From positions 4,737,501-4,801,500 of the forward strand of contig JAYKKT010000041.1 of the NCBI GenBank assembly GCA_036023115.1: a stretch of 64,000 bases of DNA, read 5' to 3'. Positions within the stretch are counted from its first letter, which is position 1; each line of letters starts with the position of its first letter. The notes below the pieces were generated by a model, which saw only the letters and a program-made list of their open reading frames with translations, searched no databases and was not told where the DNA came from. Below, piece after piece: positions 10,237-22,200 of this stretch. Origin of the DNA: Brasenia schreberi. Its lineage: Eukaryota > Streptophyta > Magnoliopsida > Nymphaeales > Cabombaceae. Position numbers and translations under genes: made by a program.

Positions 10237-13200
10237 CTGAAAGAAAAGCACAAGACTAAGTCAAGAAGGCAAGCCCATATAACATGTGAAGGAAATACAA
10301 ATAGAATACTAGACTAAGCCAAGAAGACAAGCCCATATCACATGTAAAGGAAATACAAAATAGAATAATAAATATGTAAAGAAAGAAATAATACTTTCCT
10401 TGCATATTGCAAAAAGACCTAAAAGTAATATGTGTAAAGAAAGTTTTCCTTCATGATGAAAAAATCAAAGACGACAAAGAAATAATACTTTCCCCAGCAA
10501 ACAGACTTCAAAATAACCAACAACAAAACTCTACAATAATAAATATGTCCAACTTCAGAATAAATCATTGGGCATTGTTTTCTGGAATTATATGCTTCTG
10601 CAAGCACCTATGACACCATCTGTCACAGATTTCTCTTGTTAACATGAAAATAGATAGAAATGTCTGAACATCCTTACGTTTAACGTGAGCAATGGTGACT
10701 GTCTAGTACCTAAAGACCAGCTACATCAGGACAATTATGCAGAAGTTGAGTCATATAGCTTCACATCTCTAACGCTTGGATCTTTTATGACTGATGTTGG
10801 TGCACATATTCCTTTCTTCTATACTTAAGAAAAAGAATGTTATATGATAAGTATTCACAAATAAGTATAGCTTTTGCAAAACAGACTCTTCTGGTGCCAG
10901 GGAAAATCTATTGAACCAATTCCTTGCATAAAGTATGAGACCCAACCTATGAGACCGCCAAGAATAGAACTGTATAGGTGTTATATCCCGATTGACTTCA
11001 TTATTTGGTTTTCTACCAAATGCCAATAATAGCTTTTACATCTTTCCAAAAAGCCCTGTAAGCGATGTACGCCCATACTTTTATCATTCAGTATAAAGAT
11101 CATTTAGCAAAACAGCTAGATGTTTAAATTCTTTCCAGGAATATCCGGAAAAATGATAAGAGATCACCTTCTGGTATAACCAAGTGAGAACCTTTGCGTC
11201 ATCCAGCCTGTAGAACTTCATTGATCCAACTTCTGTATAGATATTTGACCAAATCATTACACACATCCAAATGATTAGGATCCTATTTATCAGAATAACT
11301 TTTAGATGAACGGAAGTGCATGTGTGCATGAGAGAACATACACGTTAATTGAGATTACAAATGAATCTCTATAAGAGAACTCTAAAGATCTTCACTACAA
11401 TTACTTGCAAATACAACATGAATGAATCCATGGTCTTTTACATCTGTTAAGTACAATCACATGTAAATGTTATAATAATGCCATTTATGACATTTTAGAA
11501 CATGAAGAAGAAGAGGAAACTAAAGCTTGCCTTTCACTTCACAGACTACTCCCATGGATTCTTCAACCACAGAATGCAGATGAGTGTATCCTGGATAACC
11601 ATCCACAAATAATATCTCATCTAGATTCCTAAATTTTCCTAGATCATCCCCTCTCTGCAATTGAAAACATGCCAACAATAATAACTGTCAACAAACTGTC
11701 ACAATAAGACCCAATTAACAAGACATTCAAGCATGAGACACCAAGTTTGAAAACAATGCAAATTTTCCAACCAATCGATCGGTGTTTCACAGAAAGTATC
11801 TGGCACCAGAGTGAAGAATGTTGAAGGAGCAGAATATCAGCACAATAAATCCAACTTGAAATAGATTTACTTATTAGGGGTATTATAGACTTTTAAGTTA
11901 CAAAGTCCCTGTATATAAAGGCTTAGATGATGTTACGGTAAGTTTTAGGGTTTTATAATAGAAAAGAGAGAGAAAGGAGGATGATGCCCACAAGAGGGTC
12001 GATCCTCCCTCGACTGTACTGTTATTTCCTCAAATCAAATTTCAGTTTTATTCAATTATGTTCATGCTATCAGAGCCTAAACAGGCATATACAAAACAAA
12101 CGTGTCTGCCGAGCCATTTCCCAATTGCTGCCATCACCGCCATAGGTTGCTGTCCTCAGTTGCAGCTCCAAATCAGATTACAATATGCAGTTTTTCAGGA
12201 CGTTAAAAAGTTCAGGTTTGTCTTATAATCCTAATTACAAATAACAGATTTTAGAAATGAGTTATTGGAGACCGAATCACTCAAACGGATAGGAGTGATA
12301 CGTTCATCATCACCAACATCATGCTTGATGGAAAAAACTAACTGGAATGGTCCACATCCATACAACTTGGTGTTAGGGTAAAGGGAAAAATAGAATTTCT
12401 CACAGGTCAATACATGAGGCCAGAAACAGGGAGTGAGGAATACTCTAAATGGGTAAAGGATAATGCGTTGGTTGTAGCCTCGTTGATTAACTTCATGATG
12501 CCCAATGTGGGGGCATTCATTCTTACACCTAGAAACAGCCCAAGAAATTTGGGAAGCAAGCAAGGAACAAGGACAGTTTGTGAATACTACATAGAGTTGA
12601 GAGGACTATGGGACGAAGTTGTACAGTGCTAGATTATCAATAGCAATCAATAGCGTTTTAGCGATAAGTAAAATACCATAGCGGGTGACCCTTCGCGGGC
12701 GACCCGCCAAAGCCACCATAGCACCACTAACAGCGCTATAGCGGACCAAGGCAGTATCTAAGAGTATGTTAGACCGATTATAAAGCAAGTTGAGAGTCAT
12801 AAACATATTTCACCCAACTTGAGGGGGAGTGTTAAAGGAGGAGAATATCAGCACGATAAATCCAACTTGAAATAGATTTAATCATTAGGAGTATTATAGA
12901 CTTTTAAGTTATCAAGTCCTTGTATATAAAGGCTTAGATGATGTTATGTTAAGTTTTAGGGTTTTATAATAGAAAAGAGAGAGAAAGGAGTACGGCACCC
13001 ACAAGAGAGTTGATCCTCCCTCAATTGTATTGTTATTCCCTCAAATTAAATTCCAGTTTTATTCAATTTTGTTCAAAGCATGCCTAATGATCAAACAACA
13101 ACAACTAAGCCTTTTCCCATACTAGATGGGGTCGGCTACATGGATTCTTTATTTCTACATGTAGAATCTATGGTAGATAAGTCCGACAAAGTTTTACGTT

Positions 13201-16200
13201 TGTTGTTGAAACTAGAAAAGCTTAACGCAACCCTCCTTTATCCGGGCTTGGGACCGGCCATGCAAGGGTGATCCCTTACATGAGTGGAGTTGTGCCTAAT
13301 GATCAAAGATCATTAAAAAATTGATTATGTATTTCCAAAAAATGTCATCACACTTGACAGAGACATAAGTGCAGTAGAAAACATTGCAGGAACTGCTCAC
13401 TACTTAAATGCACAATGCTCATTTTTGTCAATAAAAATAACATTGTAAAAGGGACCCAAAACTGTTCATTCCTCATCTTTGTCCAAAAAAACCTTCTTGG
13501 TCAGAATTCTGATGGAGTTCATTTTGGCAAGAGTGGTTGGAAGGAAATAAGCTGTTATCACGCCTGAGCATCTAGCACTTTAGGACATATTGCTCCAACA
13601 CAGTAGTGCACTACCAATGTGGGGTCTTCAGCTCATCAAATCATAGGCAACTAAAGCACCCACATATAATCATGGTTTCATGATGGTCAAACATAGATGT
13701 CTATCATGTATGAAGAGCAGAGATGTATAAGATGTGTTTTCCCTGTTCATCATCATCATTTTAGGTCACTCAAATTAGGGAGTTGGATATAATTTGCATC
13801 CTTCTAAACCTTACATCATTTACAAAAAGGTCTATCTTTTTCCCAATTCATGCTTTCTTAACCACACGACAATAATATCTGCAAGAACTTTAAATGCTAA
13901 ACTGAAGTTTCAAGAATATGCAGGGAAAGAACACCATAAAGCAAAAGTAACCTCAGAATGTAGCAGTTGAGTTTGGTTCTTCTAAAACATGAATGAGGCA
14001 AGGAGCCACAGAATCTTCTCAGAGCATTTCACAACCAAGAGAAACAAACCATGGATTCCTTTTCTATTAACTGACCTTCATTCGAGCTTCTTCAAAAATA
14101 GGCAAGAAAATGAAAACTGGATCAATTGGAGTTGCCAAATACAAACCTCCATCTGCAAAACCAGTAAAAAGCGGAAGCTGATCTTTCCCTTCAATAGGAT
14201 ATACGCAGCATGAAAAAAACTGGTCCTTTAAATTGGAATTCCCAAACTAATGCAGGCATAATCTTTTCTCAGTAAGACATCTAAAAGAGTCAAATTGAAC
14301 TTCATTGTTCTGAGATAAATGTTTGATTGTTTGCCAATACCAAACTGTCCAAATGGAAGAATCTCCCATTGCACTATTTTGGTTACAAGTGAAGCATCTT
14401 CCATTTCATTATCTTTTGTGTGTTTAAGAGAGAGAGAGAGGGAGAGTTATCAAATCCCTTTGCTTTCCAAGAAATCCTTCATAAAATGTTGATACATCTG
14501 TACCCGGAAATACAGGCTGTCAGGAAGATAGAGTTGAGACGCACACCACAAAAGACTGATTGAACTTCCAATAGGAGAAATGAAAAGGAATTCAAAACAT
14601 ATAGAAGTTGTTGGTGTTATTTTATTCTCGACAAACCTATAAGAGTTGTTGGTTAACAGATGTTGGAACTACATACAGTCAAAGTAATATTACATGATAA
14701 TTAGTGAATTGTGCACCTTCAGAAACATAATCTCCAATGAACCATGAGCCAAAAGGCTGCTTGAACCAGTGGAGTTCCTGTAAGGTTCCATTCATCAGTA
14801 AATAAGAGACCGATGATCCTGTCCATGAAATCATTGCTTAAAATATCAGAACTAATTCCAGGTGAAACAAATGCAGAAAGTAAGAGAAACAAATACAAGA
14901 TAAGCAGAACGAGTACAGGAAGATGGTTAGTAACTGGAAAAGCAATGGTTATGTTAATCAAATAATAAAGGTGATTAACCAACACAAATATGTGCATATG
15001 AAATGTCTCATGTCTAAAAAAATTATTTTAGTTCTAACATGGACAACACATGCCACATTGCAAAGGAGACAACCAACACATGTTTACTGTCAAAAGTCTG
15101 CTGATTGATGTTTTCATCCAGAATTAGCAATCCAAAACTCAATCAACAAGAAACATTAATTCCTGCAGTCTTAAAAGAGCCACGCACAAGAAAGTGGATA
15201 TAAGAACTTATAGCCACAACTAGCAAGAGGTTTACTCAAAAGAGCCTTACGTAACAGGACATGAGTTCAATACCCAGGGTGTGCAGATCTGGTCATAATC
15301 CCCCTAACCCCAGTTGCCAATAAGGAAAAAAACAGAAGAAGCTCCTCATACATATCGGACCATGCAGTACATCCTGAAAATCATGTGATCACATAGTTCA
15401 CAATATCTGTTTCCAAGACCTCTTGAGATTGAAGCTGCACTGTATATTGGCTTCTGTCTACTAGACTCTGCTGTCCATTAGCAATGGTAAGACTCCATAT
15501 GAGGTGATTCCTCCTCTCGTCTTGATTATTCAAATTATTCTTCCAAAGTGTAACTAAAGAAAGAAAAGTGGAATACAGCATGAAGTGGAAATGCCATCAT
15601 CATCGCCACAGTATATTCAAGTTACTCAACACGAAAGGATGTGTTTCACATGAAAGGAAGTTACTCTATCCAGTACTAATAAATGCCAATTTTTCGCCAG
15701 TTTGCAATTCTTCTTTTCTAAATTTTTCCTATCTTACTCTCTAATAAGTAGAGAATAAACAACTCACATGAAAGGATGTGTTTCACTGTTGAGAATATTT
15801 TAGACATTCTCAAATTCACCGAACACCCCTATAATAAATCAAATACCTTTTTCTCTTCCATTTCTGCATTTCTAGCATTCAAGAAATGCGAACAATCACC
15901 CTGATTGTAGTAATTCAGCTCATCCCAAAGAATAATCAAATCTGCATAATACTCCCTGATTGACCTATAGCCTTGTCTATATTTTTTGATATATTATATT
16001 TTATATTTCATATTTCTTTGCAATATTGAACTTCCTTCAATATGCTTCAGTTATTGCCAACCAAATCCCATGTACATTATTCAGATACATAAAGGTGTTG
16101 CCCAGACCTAGCACAATCAAGTTGATCAACCAAGAAACCACAATCGCATTGTCTCTTCTCCATTTAAAGTATCTTGGATCAAATGGCTACGGTTGAGGTG

Positions 16201-19200
16201 TTTCCCCCATAACCAACTCCCATTTTCCTCTAACAATAAGGGCAAATTTCAAAGCCCTAGACCAAGCTTGATAATTTTTTCCATCAAACTTGATGATTCA
16301 TATTTATGAATGTGGTGGTTATGTGTTTCTTAACATTTCTTAAAAGTTAGAGAATTCATTATATATATATATATATATATATTAATCATAAATAAGAGTG
16401 TACCACTATATCCCCGATATCGCTATATTAGGATCAACCGTTAACAGACCACAAACCTCTATTGATAACATAGGTTGAGGCAGGTGTAATGAAGTCTATG
16501 CTTCAATATAGTTGCGGAAGATCAACGAGTGGACAATACCACAAAGTAGCAATCACAAGCCCTTAGAAAAGAGAATAGTCGAGAGCAACAAGTGTATGCG
16601 AAAAGGAGAATAAACAAAGCACGAGCTTGAATAAATAATCGTTATTCATTAGCCATCAAAGGCTTGAAATTACAATAGTTTACAAGGAGTATTTATAGAA
16701 AAAAGAGAGTGAGAGAGAGTGAGAGGAAGTAGAGGAAAAAGAGGAGAAAGAGGGGGGCAGAACGGCTATTTCACTAGCCGTTGGGGCCCTAGCCCTGATG
16801 GCCCAGTGGGCCAGGGCCGTCAGGGCCGGGCCACTCTGGCCCAGTTCTTTAACACCCCCCCTCAAACTGACAGCTCCATGACCTGAAGTTTGCCAATTAA
16901 AGATTGAAATCAAGGAGCGGGTAAGGACTTGGTGAACACATCTGCAAGTTGATATTCTGATTTTACAAATTGTAATGTCAAATTGCTTTGTAGATGCTCT
17001 TCACGAACATAGTGACAATCCATCTCTATGTGCTTTGTGCGCTCATGGAAGGTATGGTTGTTGGCTATATACATAGCACTTTTGTTGTAGCAGAACATTA
17101 TTGGAGGAGCTTCCAGGTGTATGCTCAAGTCTTGAAGTAGTCGTCACAGCCAAGTTAGTTCTGTAGTAGTGTTGGCCATAGCACGATACTCAGCTTCAGT
17201 GGACGAAAGAGACACCTTTTGTTGTTTCTTGCATCTCCATGAAATAAGTGAGTGACCAAGGAATATGCAATATCCGATAGTAGAGTGCATGTCATTCACA
17301 TCACCACCCCAATCAGCATCAGTATATGCAAGCAACTGAAATAACGAGGAGGAAGATAGAAATACTCCCTTAGTGGAGGTTTGTCGAATATAACGAACAA
17401 TCCTCATAATAGCACTCATATGCACCGAGGTGGGTGCATGCTGAAACTGACTTACAGTATGAACAGCATGAGCAATATCAGGCCGTGTTATAGTGAGATA
17501 TGTGAGTGCTCCAACCATCTGTCTATAAGGTGTGGGATCACTTAGAAGTTCACCATCAACTAGGCGCATCTTCTGGTTAATTACCTCTGGTGTCTCAACG
17601 ACTTTGTCATCTGTAATACCTGATCTAAGAATAACATCATTAGTAAACTTAGTTTGTGATAAAAAGAAACCTCTATCATCATGGGTTACCTCAATGCCAA
17701 GAAAATAGGAAAGTTGACCCAGATCCTTCATTTTAAACACATTACCAAGTTCTTGCTTGATTTGTTGGATACCTGTGTCATCACTACTTGTAATAATCAT
17801 ATCATCGACGTAGAGCAAAAGGATAACAATACCTGCTGATGATTTTCTTATAAACAGGGTTGTGTCAGTATAACAGATAGTAAAGCCATGCAATGTCATA
17901 AATTCAGTCATTCTATCAAACCAAGCCTTGGGAGCTTGTTTGAGACCATATAAAGCTCTTTTGAGCTTTAAGACTTGGTTTCTAGGAAGATTGAGACCCG
18001 GAGGAGGCTCCATATATACTTCTTCCTTCAACCAACCATTCAAAAAAGCATTTTTAACATCTAACTGATAAATATTCCAATGATGAATGGCACATACAGC
18101 TATAAGTGTTCTAACAGTTGTCATTCTAGCTACAGGAGCAAAGGTTTCTTCATAATCAATTCCATATTCTTGAGAATAACCCTTGGCAACCAATCTAGCT
18201 TTATAACGATCTAATGAGCCATCACCATTCGTCTTGATTTTATAAACCCACCTACATCCTATCGTCTTTTTGTTTGATGGTCTAGAGACTATATCCCAAG
18301 TTTGGGCTCTAAATAAAGCATCCAACTCTTCATTCATTGCATGAGTCCATTCTTGTGACAATTGAGCTTCTTTAAAGGTTTTAGGTTCCTTTATAGCTGA
18401 AATATTTGTTACTAAAGCTCTATATCTTAGTGAAAAACTATCATATGAGACAAATCTTTTAGGAGGTCTAGAATCACGATTTGACCTTCTAGGAATAGGT
18501 ATAGATCTCCTATTGTAATGTTGATCAAAGGGTGTAACAGAATGTCTGGTAATAATAGGTTCATCAAGCTCATTTTCTTGATGAATTACCTCTTCACCTA
18601 AAATATCATTCAAGAAGGAGTAGGAGGAGTCATTAATAGAACTATCATCATCCATGCTTTTAAAAACATATTCATTTTCAAAAAATCTAACATCTCGAGA
18701 TACATAAAGCTTATCATTTTTACAATCATAACACCTATATCCCTTTTTAGTTATTCCATATCCTAGAAAAACACATTCGATGGCCCGAGAGGATAATTTA
18801 TCATCTTTGTCAGTATAAACAAAGCATTTACATCCAAAAACAAGCAATCTTGAATAGTTAGGAGAAACTTTAAAAAGTTTTTCTATAGGAGACATATTTT
18901 GTAAAACCGAAGAGAGCATCCGATTAATTAAATAGACTGTGGTCATAATAGCTTCTACCCAAAATTTTTTGGGAACGCCACTTGACAAAAGCAAAGTTCT
19001 TGTGGTTTCCAAAATATGTCTATGCTTTCGTTCGGAAACACCATTTTGTTGAGGAGTCTTAGAACAAGAAGTTTGATGTATAATCCCAAACTTATTGAGG
19101 TGGTTTTCAAAATCCTTTGACATAAACTCTCCTCCTGAATCCGATCTAAAAATTTTGATTTCTGAATCAAATTGATTCTTTACAAGACTATGAAAAATAA

Positions 19201-22200
19201 CAAAATTTTGAAAGACATCGGATTTTGCTTTTAAAAAATATACCCATGTATACCTAGTAAAGTCATCTACAAAAATAACATAATAGGAAATTCCTCCTTT
19301 AGACAAAACAGGTGTCGGACCCCATACATCCGAATGAATTATTTCGAAGGGTCTTGTTGTAACATGTGTTTTGTTTGGAAATGGGAGATGTTGCATTTTA
19401 CCAAGAACACAATCTTTGCAAGAAAAGGATTCCTTAAATTTCATTCCAAGAGGATATTGATACAATTTTTGAGCATTAAGATGTCCAAGTCTCTTGTGCC
19501 ATAAAAGAGCATCATTTGTCAAAACATTAACATATCCTATACTATGCAAATAATCCATAATGTAAAGTCCGTCCTCTCTATGGCCACGCCCAATCACCTT
19601 CTTCGAGAGGCGGTCCTGTACAATACATCCGGTGGATGAAAAGGTTATAACACAATTTTGATCCGAAATTTGGGATACGAAAAGTAAGTTTAAATTTAGT
19701 TTTGGAAAACATTAATTTTAGAAACTTCAAAATTCTTGTTTTGCAAGTCATCAATTTTATCAACATTTAATTGTGTACCATCCACCATATAAACACATGA
19801 TAAGGGTTTTTGAACACATGATTTTAAGATATGTTCATTACAAGTCATATGAAACGAAGCACTCGAGTCAAGAATCCAAGAGATCATACCTTGAGTTTCT
19901 TTTGTTAAGGATGAGCAAGCCACACCAACCGTTGCTTTTTCCTTCATTTGGGCTTCAAGTTGCTTTAATTTTTGTTCAAGTTCAAGAATGGAAGAAGATG
20001 AAGCATGTTCTTCTACTATGGCCACCTTCTTTTTCAATTTTGGGCAATTTGACCTTATATGCCCGGCTTCTCTACAATGATGGCAAATGATGTCTTTTCT
20101 TCCTTCTTCACTTTTGAAATGAGGAGGTCAGTAAGTCTTCATATTTGCTCCGGGTTTTGATGCGGCCAAGGCGGTGTCTTTTTGAAGTCTTGCTTCATTC
20201 ATTCTTGTTTCCGCCATTTGAAGATCGGTAAGAATCCTTCTTTTGTAGGAAAAGGTTTTCTATGAATGAGTGATGATCTTACCCCTTCAAATTCTTCCCG
20301 AAGACTTCTTAAAAATTGATATACAAAGTCCTCATTGTCTCTCACTAAGACACTGTGTACATTTCTTTTTGTAACCATACAATTGATTCCAAACATTGAA
20401 AAATTCCCCAAAAAATTCATTTACCCCTTTATCTCCTTTTTTAAGTGAGACCAATTTGTCTCTTAATGCCATCCTATGAGCCACATCGCTTTGAACATGA
20501 GATTTTTTTAAATATTCTCATGCTTCTTTAGCGTTACTGAAATCGGCCAAAGTGTCCCTAGTGTGCTCGTTTACATTATTCATGAGCACCCATAGGATTG
20601 TTCTATGACCTCCTTCATATTCCTCTTTTTGTTCGAGTGTAGTATTAATAGAGGGTTCTACCTTTGAACCACTTACATAGCCCCATAATTTTTTGAAATA
20701 CAAATAGTTTTCCATAGATTGAGCCCATGTTTTATAGTTCGAAGGTGTTAGACGAAAATTGAAACCCCCTTTATCATCCATAGTTCAAGGAGAAAGAAAC
20801 TAAAGAGGTAAACTTACAAAATATGATCGACACGCTTCTCGAGGTAATGAACAATACAAAATACGATTGGCACACTTCCCGAGGCAACGAGCAATACTCC
20901 CACGATCGAAAAATAGCTCTGATACCATGTAATGAAGTCTATGCTTCAATATAGTTACGGAAGATCAACGAGTGGACAATACCACAAAGTAGCAATCACA
21001 AGCCCTTAGAAAAAAGAATAGCCGAGAGCAACAAGTGTAAGCGAAAAGGAGAATAAACAAAGCACGAGCTTGAATAAATAATCGTTATTCATTAGCCATC
21101 AAAGGCTTGAAATTACAATGGTTTACAAGGAGTATTTATAAAGAAAAGAGAGTGAGAGAGAGTGAGAGGAAGTAGAGGGAAAAGAGGAGAAAGAGGGGGG
21201 CTGGCCGGCTGGTGGCCCTGGTGGCCCTGACCATGATGGCCCAGTGGGCCAGGGCCGCCAGGCCGGGCCACTCTGACCCAGTTCTTTAACAGCAAGATGT
21301 ATCATCAACTAACTACATAAGGATATAGAAGAAAAAGAAAGATGTATTATAGAACAATGCAGCAAGAGATTATAAAAGTTGCTACTTGATTAGATGTTCC
21401 ATCCATCAAAAGTTGCTTTAATATATGAATATACTCTGAGAGCAAAATATTTTCCACATAGTAAACTGTGATTATAAAATGTAAAATAGAAACATCATCA
21501 TGCGTGTCCATGAAAAGGATGCATGAAAGAAAGTCAACGTGGTTCCTGCTTAAGTAGATGAAAATGCATATGTACAGTGACCTGTTCTAATAGTCAAGCT
21601 TACCTGATTTTGGATGTCGAAGTGACAACAAAGAACTATCAAGGCAACCAGACGAAAAAGATTTACCTGCAGAAGAAGCATTATCACCTAAAAAAAACAT
21701 CAACAGATGACAAGCTTGAAATTACAAAAATAACTAAAAGATGGTGAAGAGAAAATACAACACAAAGACATGATCTCTAGTTAGTGTAAGTAAGAAACCA
21801 AGGCACTCATGGTTTGGCTCAGTTCAGCTTGTCACAAGCTTCTCATGATCAGTTGGTGACAAGTATGAGCCAAACACAAGCCAGCTCATTATGGCTTACA
21901 AGATCAAGATGAACAAATCCTGTTCGGCTCAACTCTGCTCATACAATCATTAACCAAGTGAATATATCGAATTTATTAACATATTTAAGTGCCAAACGTC
22001 AAAGGAGGATGACAATTGAAGACTTGGTGGCCAGGTGGGGCAAGGGTCCGTCACATAAAACCTTTCCTGCTAAGACGTGTTGTTGGATGGTGACAGGTAC
22101 AACGGGTGAAAAGCTTTTGCTTTTTCTTGAATCATCTTTTTTTTTCTTTGAAAGAGATGTGGTTGAAACCATTGCATAATGAGACACATTGGTTTGATTT

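Larger units (their letters stand above)
11819..13075 (+). mobile_element. Short LTR retrotransposon without pol (TRIM/LARD-like) in intron 4
   Basis: 1,257-bp element with two 246-bp LTRs, a primer-binding site TGCTATCAGAGCC (12065-12077, one base off the usual initiator-Met site) and a purine tract GAGGGGGAG before the right LTR. The 765-bp interior holds only a decayed Copia-type gag (12300-12630; [40 protein letters not shown]). There is no protease, integrase, RT or RNase H. The flanking 5-mers AAGAA and AAGCA match at 4 of 5. It probably moved using proteins of a full Copia relative. Confidence 0.85.
16485..21291 (-). mobile_element. Complete Copia retrotransposon C in intron 2
   Basis: 4,807-bp Ty1/Copia element, same orientation as the host gene, with 370-bp (16485-16854) and 364-bp (20928-21291) LTRs, a primer-binding site (20915-20927) and a polypurine tract beside the left LTR (16855-16869). 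Flanking 5-mers GCAGG and GCAAG match at 4 of 5. Gag is frameshifted; protease, integrase, RT and most of RNase H are open except for listed defects. The two LTRs differ by substitutions and a rearranged GC-rich block, so the insertion is not very young. Confidence 0.94.

Noticed and set aside
12065..12077. tRNA gene at the Copia-like primer sites
   Set aside because: Only a 12-13 base match to the 3' end of initiator-Met tRNA, in the position expected for a primer-binding site; no cloverleaf.
16680..16913. 77-residue minus-strand frame in the Copia C LTR, and similar frames at 21113-21308
   Set aside because: Non-coding LTR sequence; the same frames appear in both LTRs and end in the GA-rich tract.
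18955..19170. 71-residue minus-strand frame inside pol
   Set aside because: Out-of-frame shadow of the Copia C integrase.
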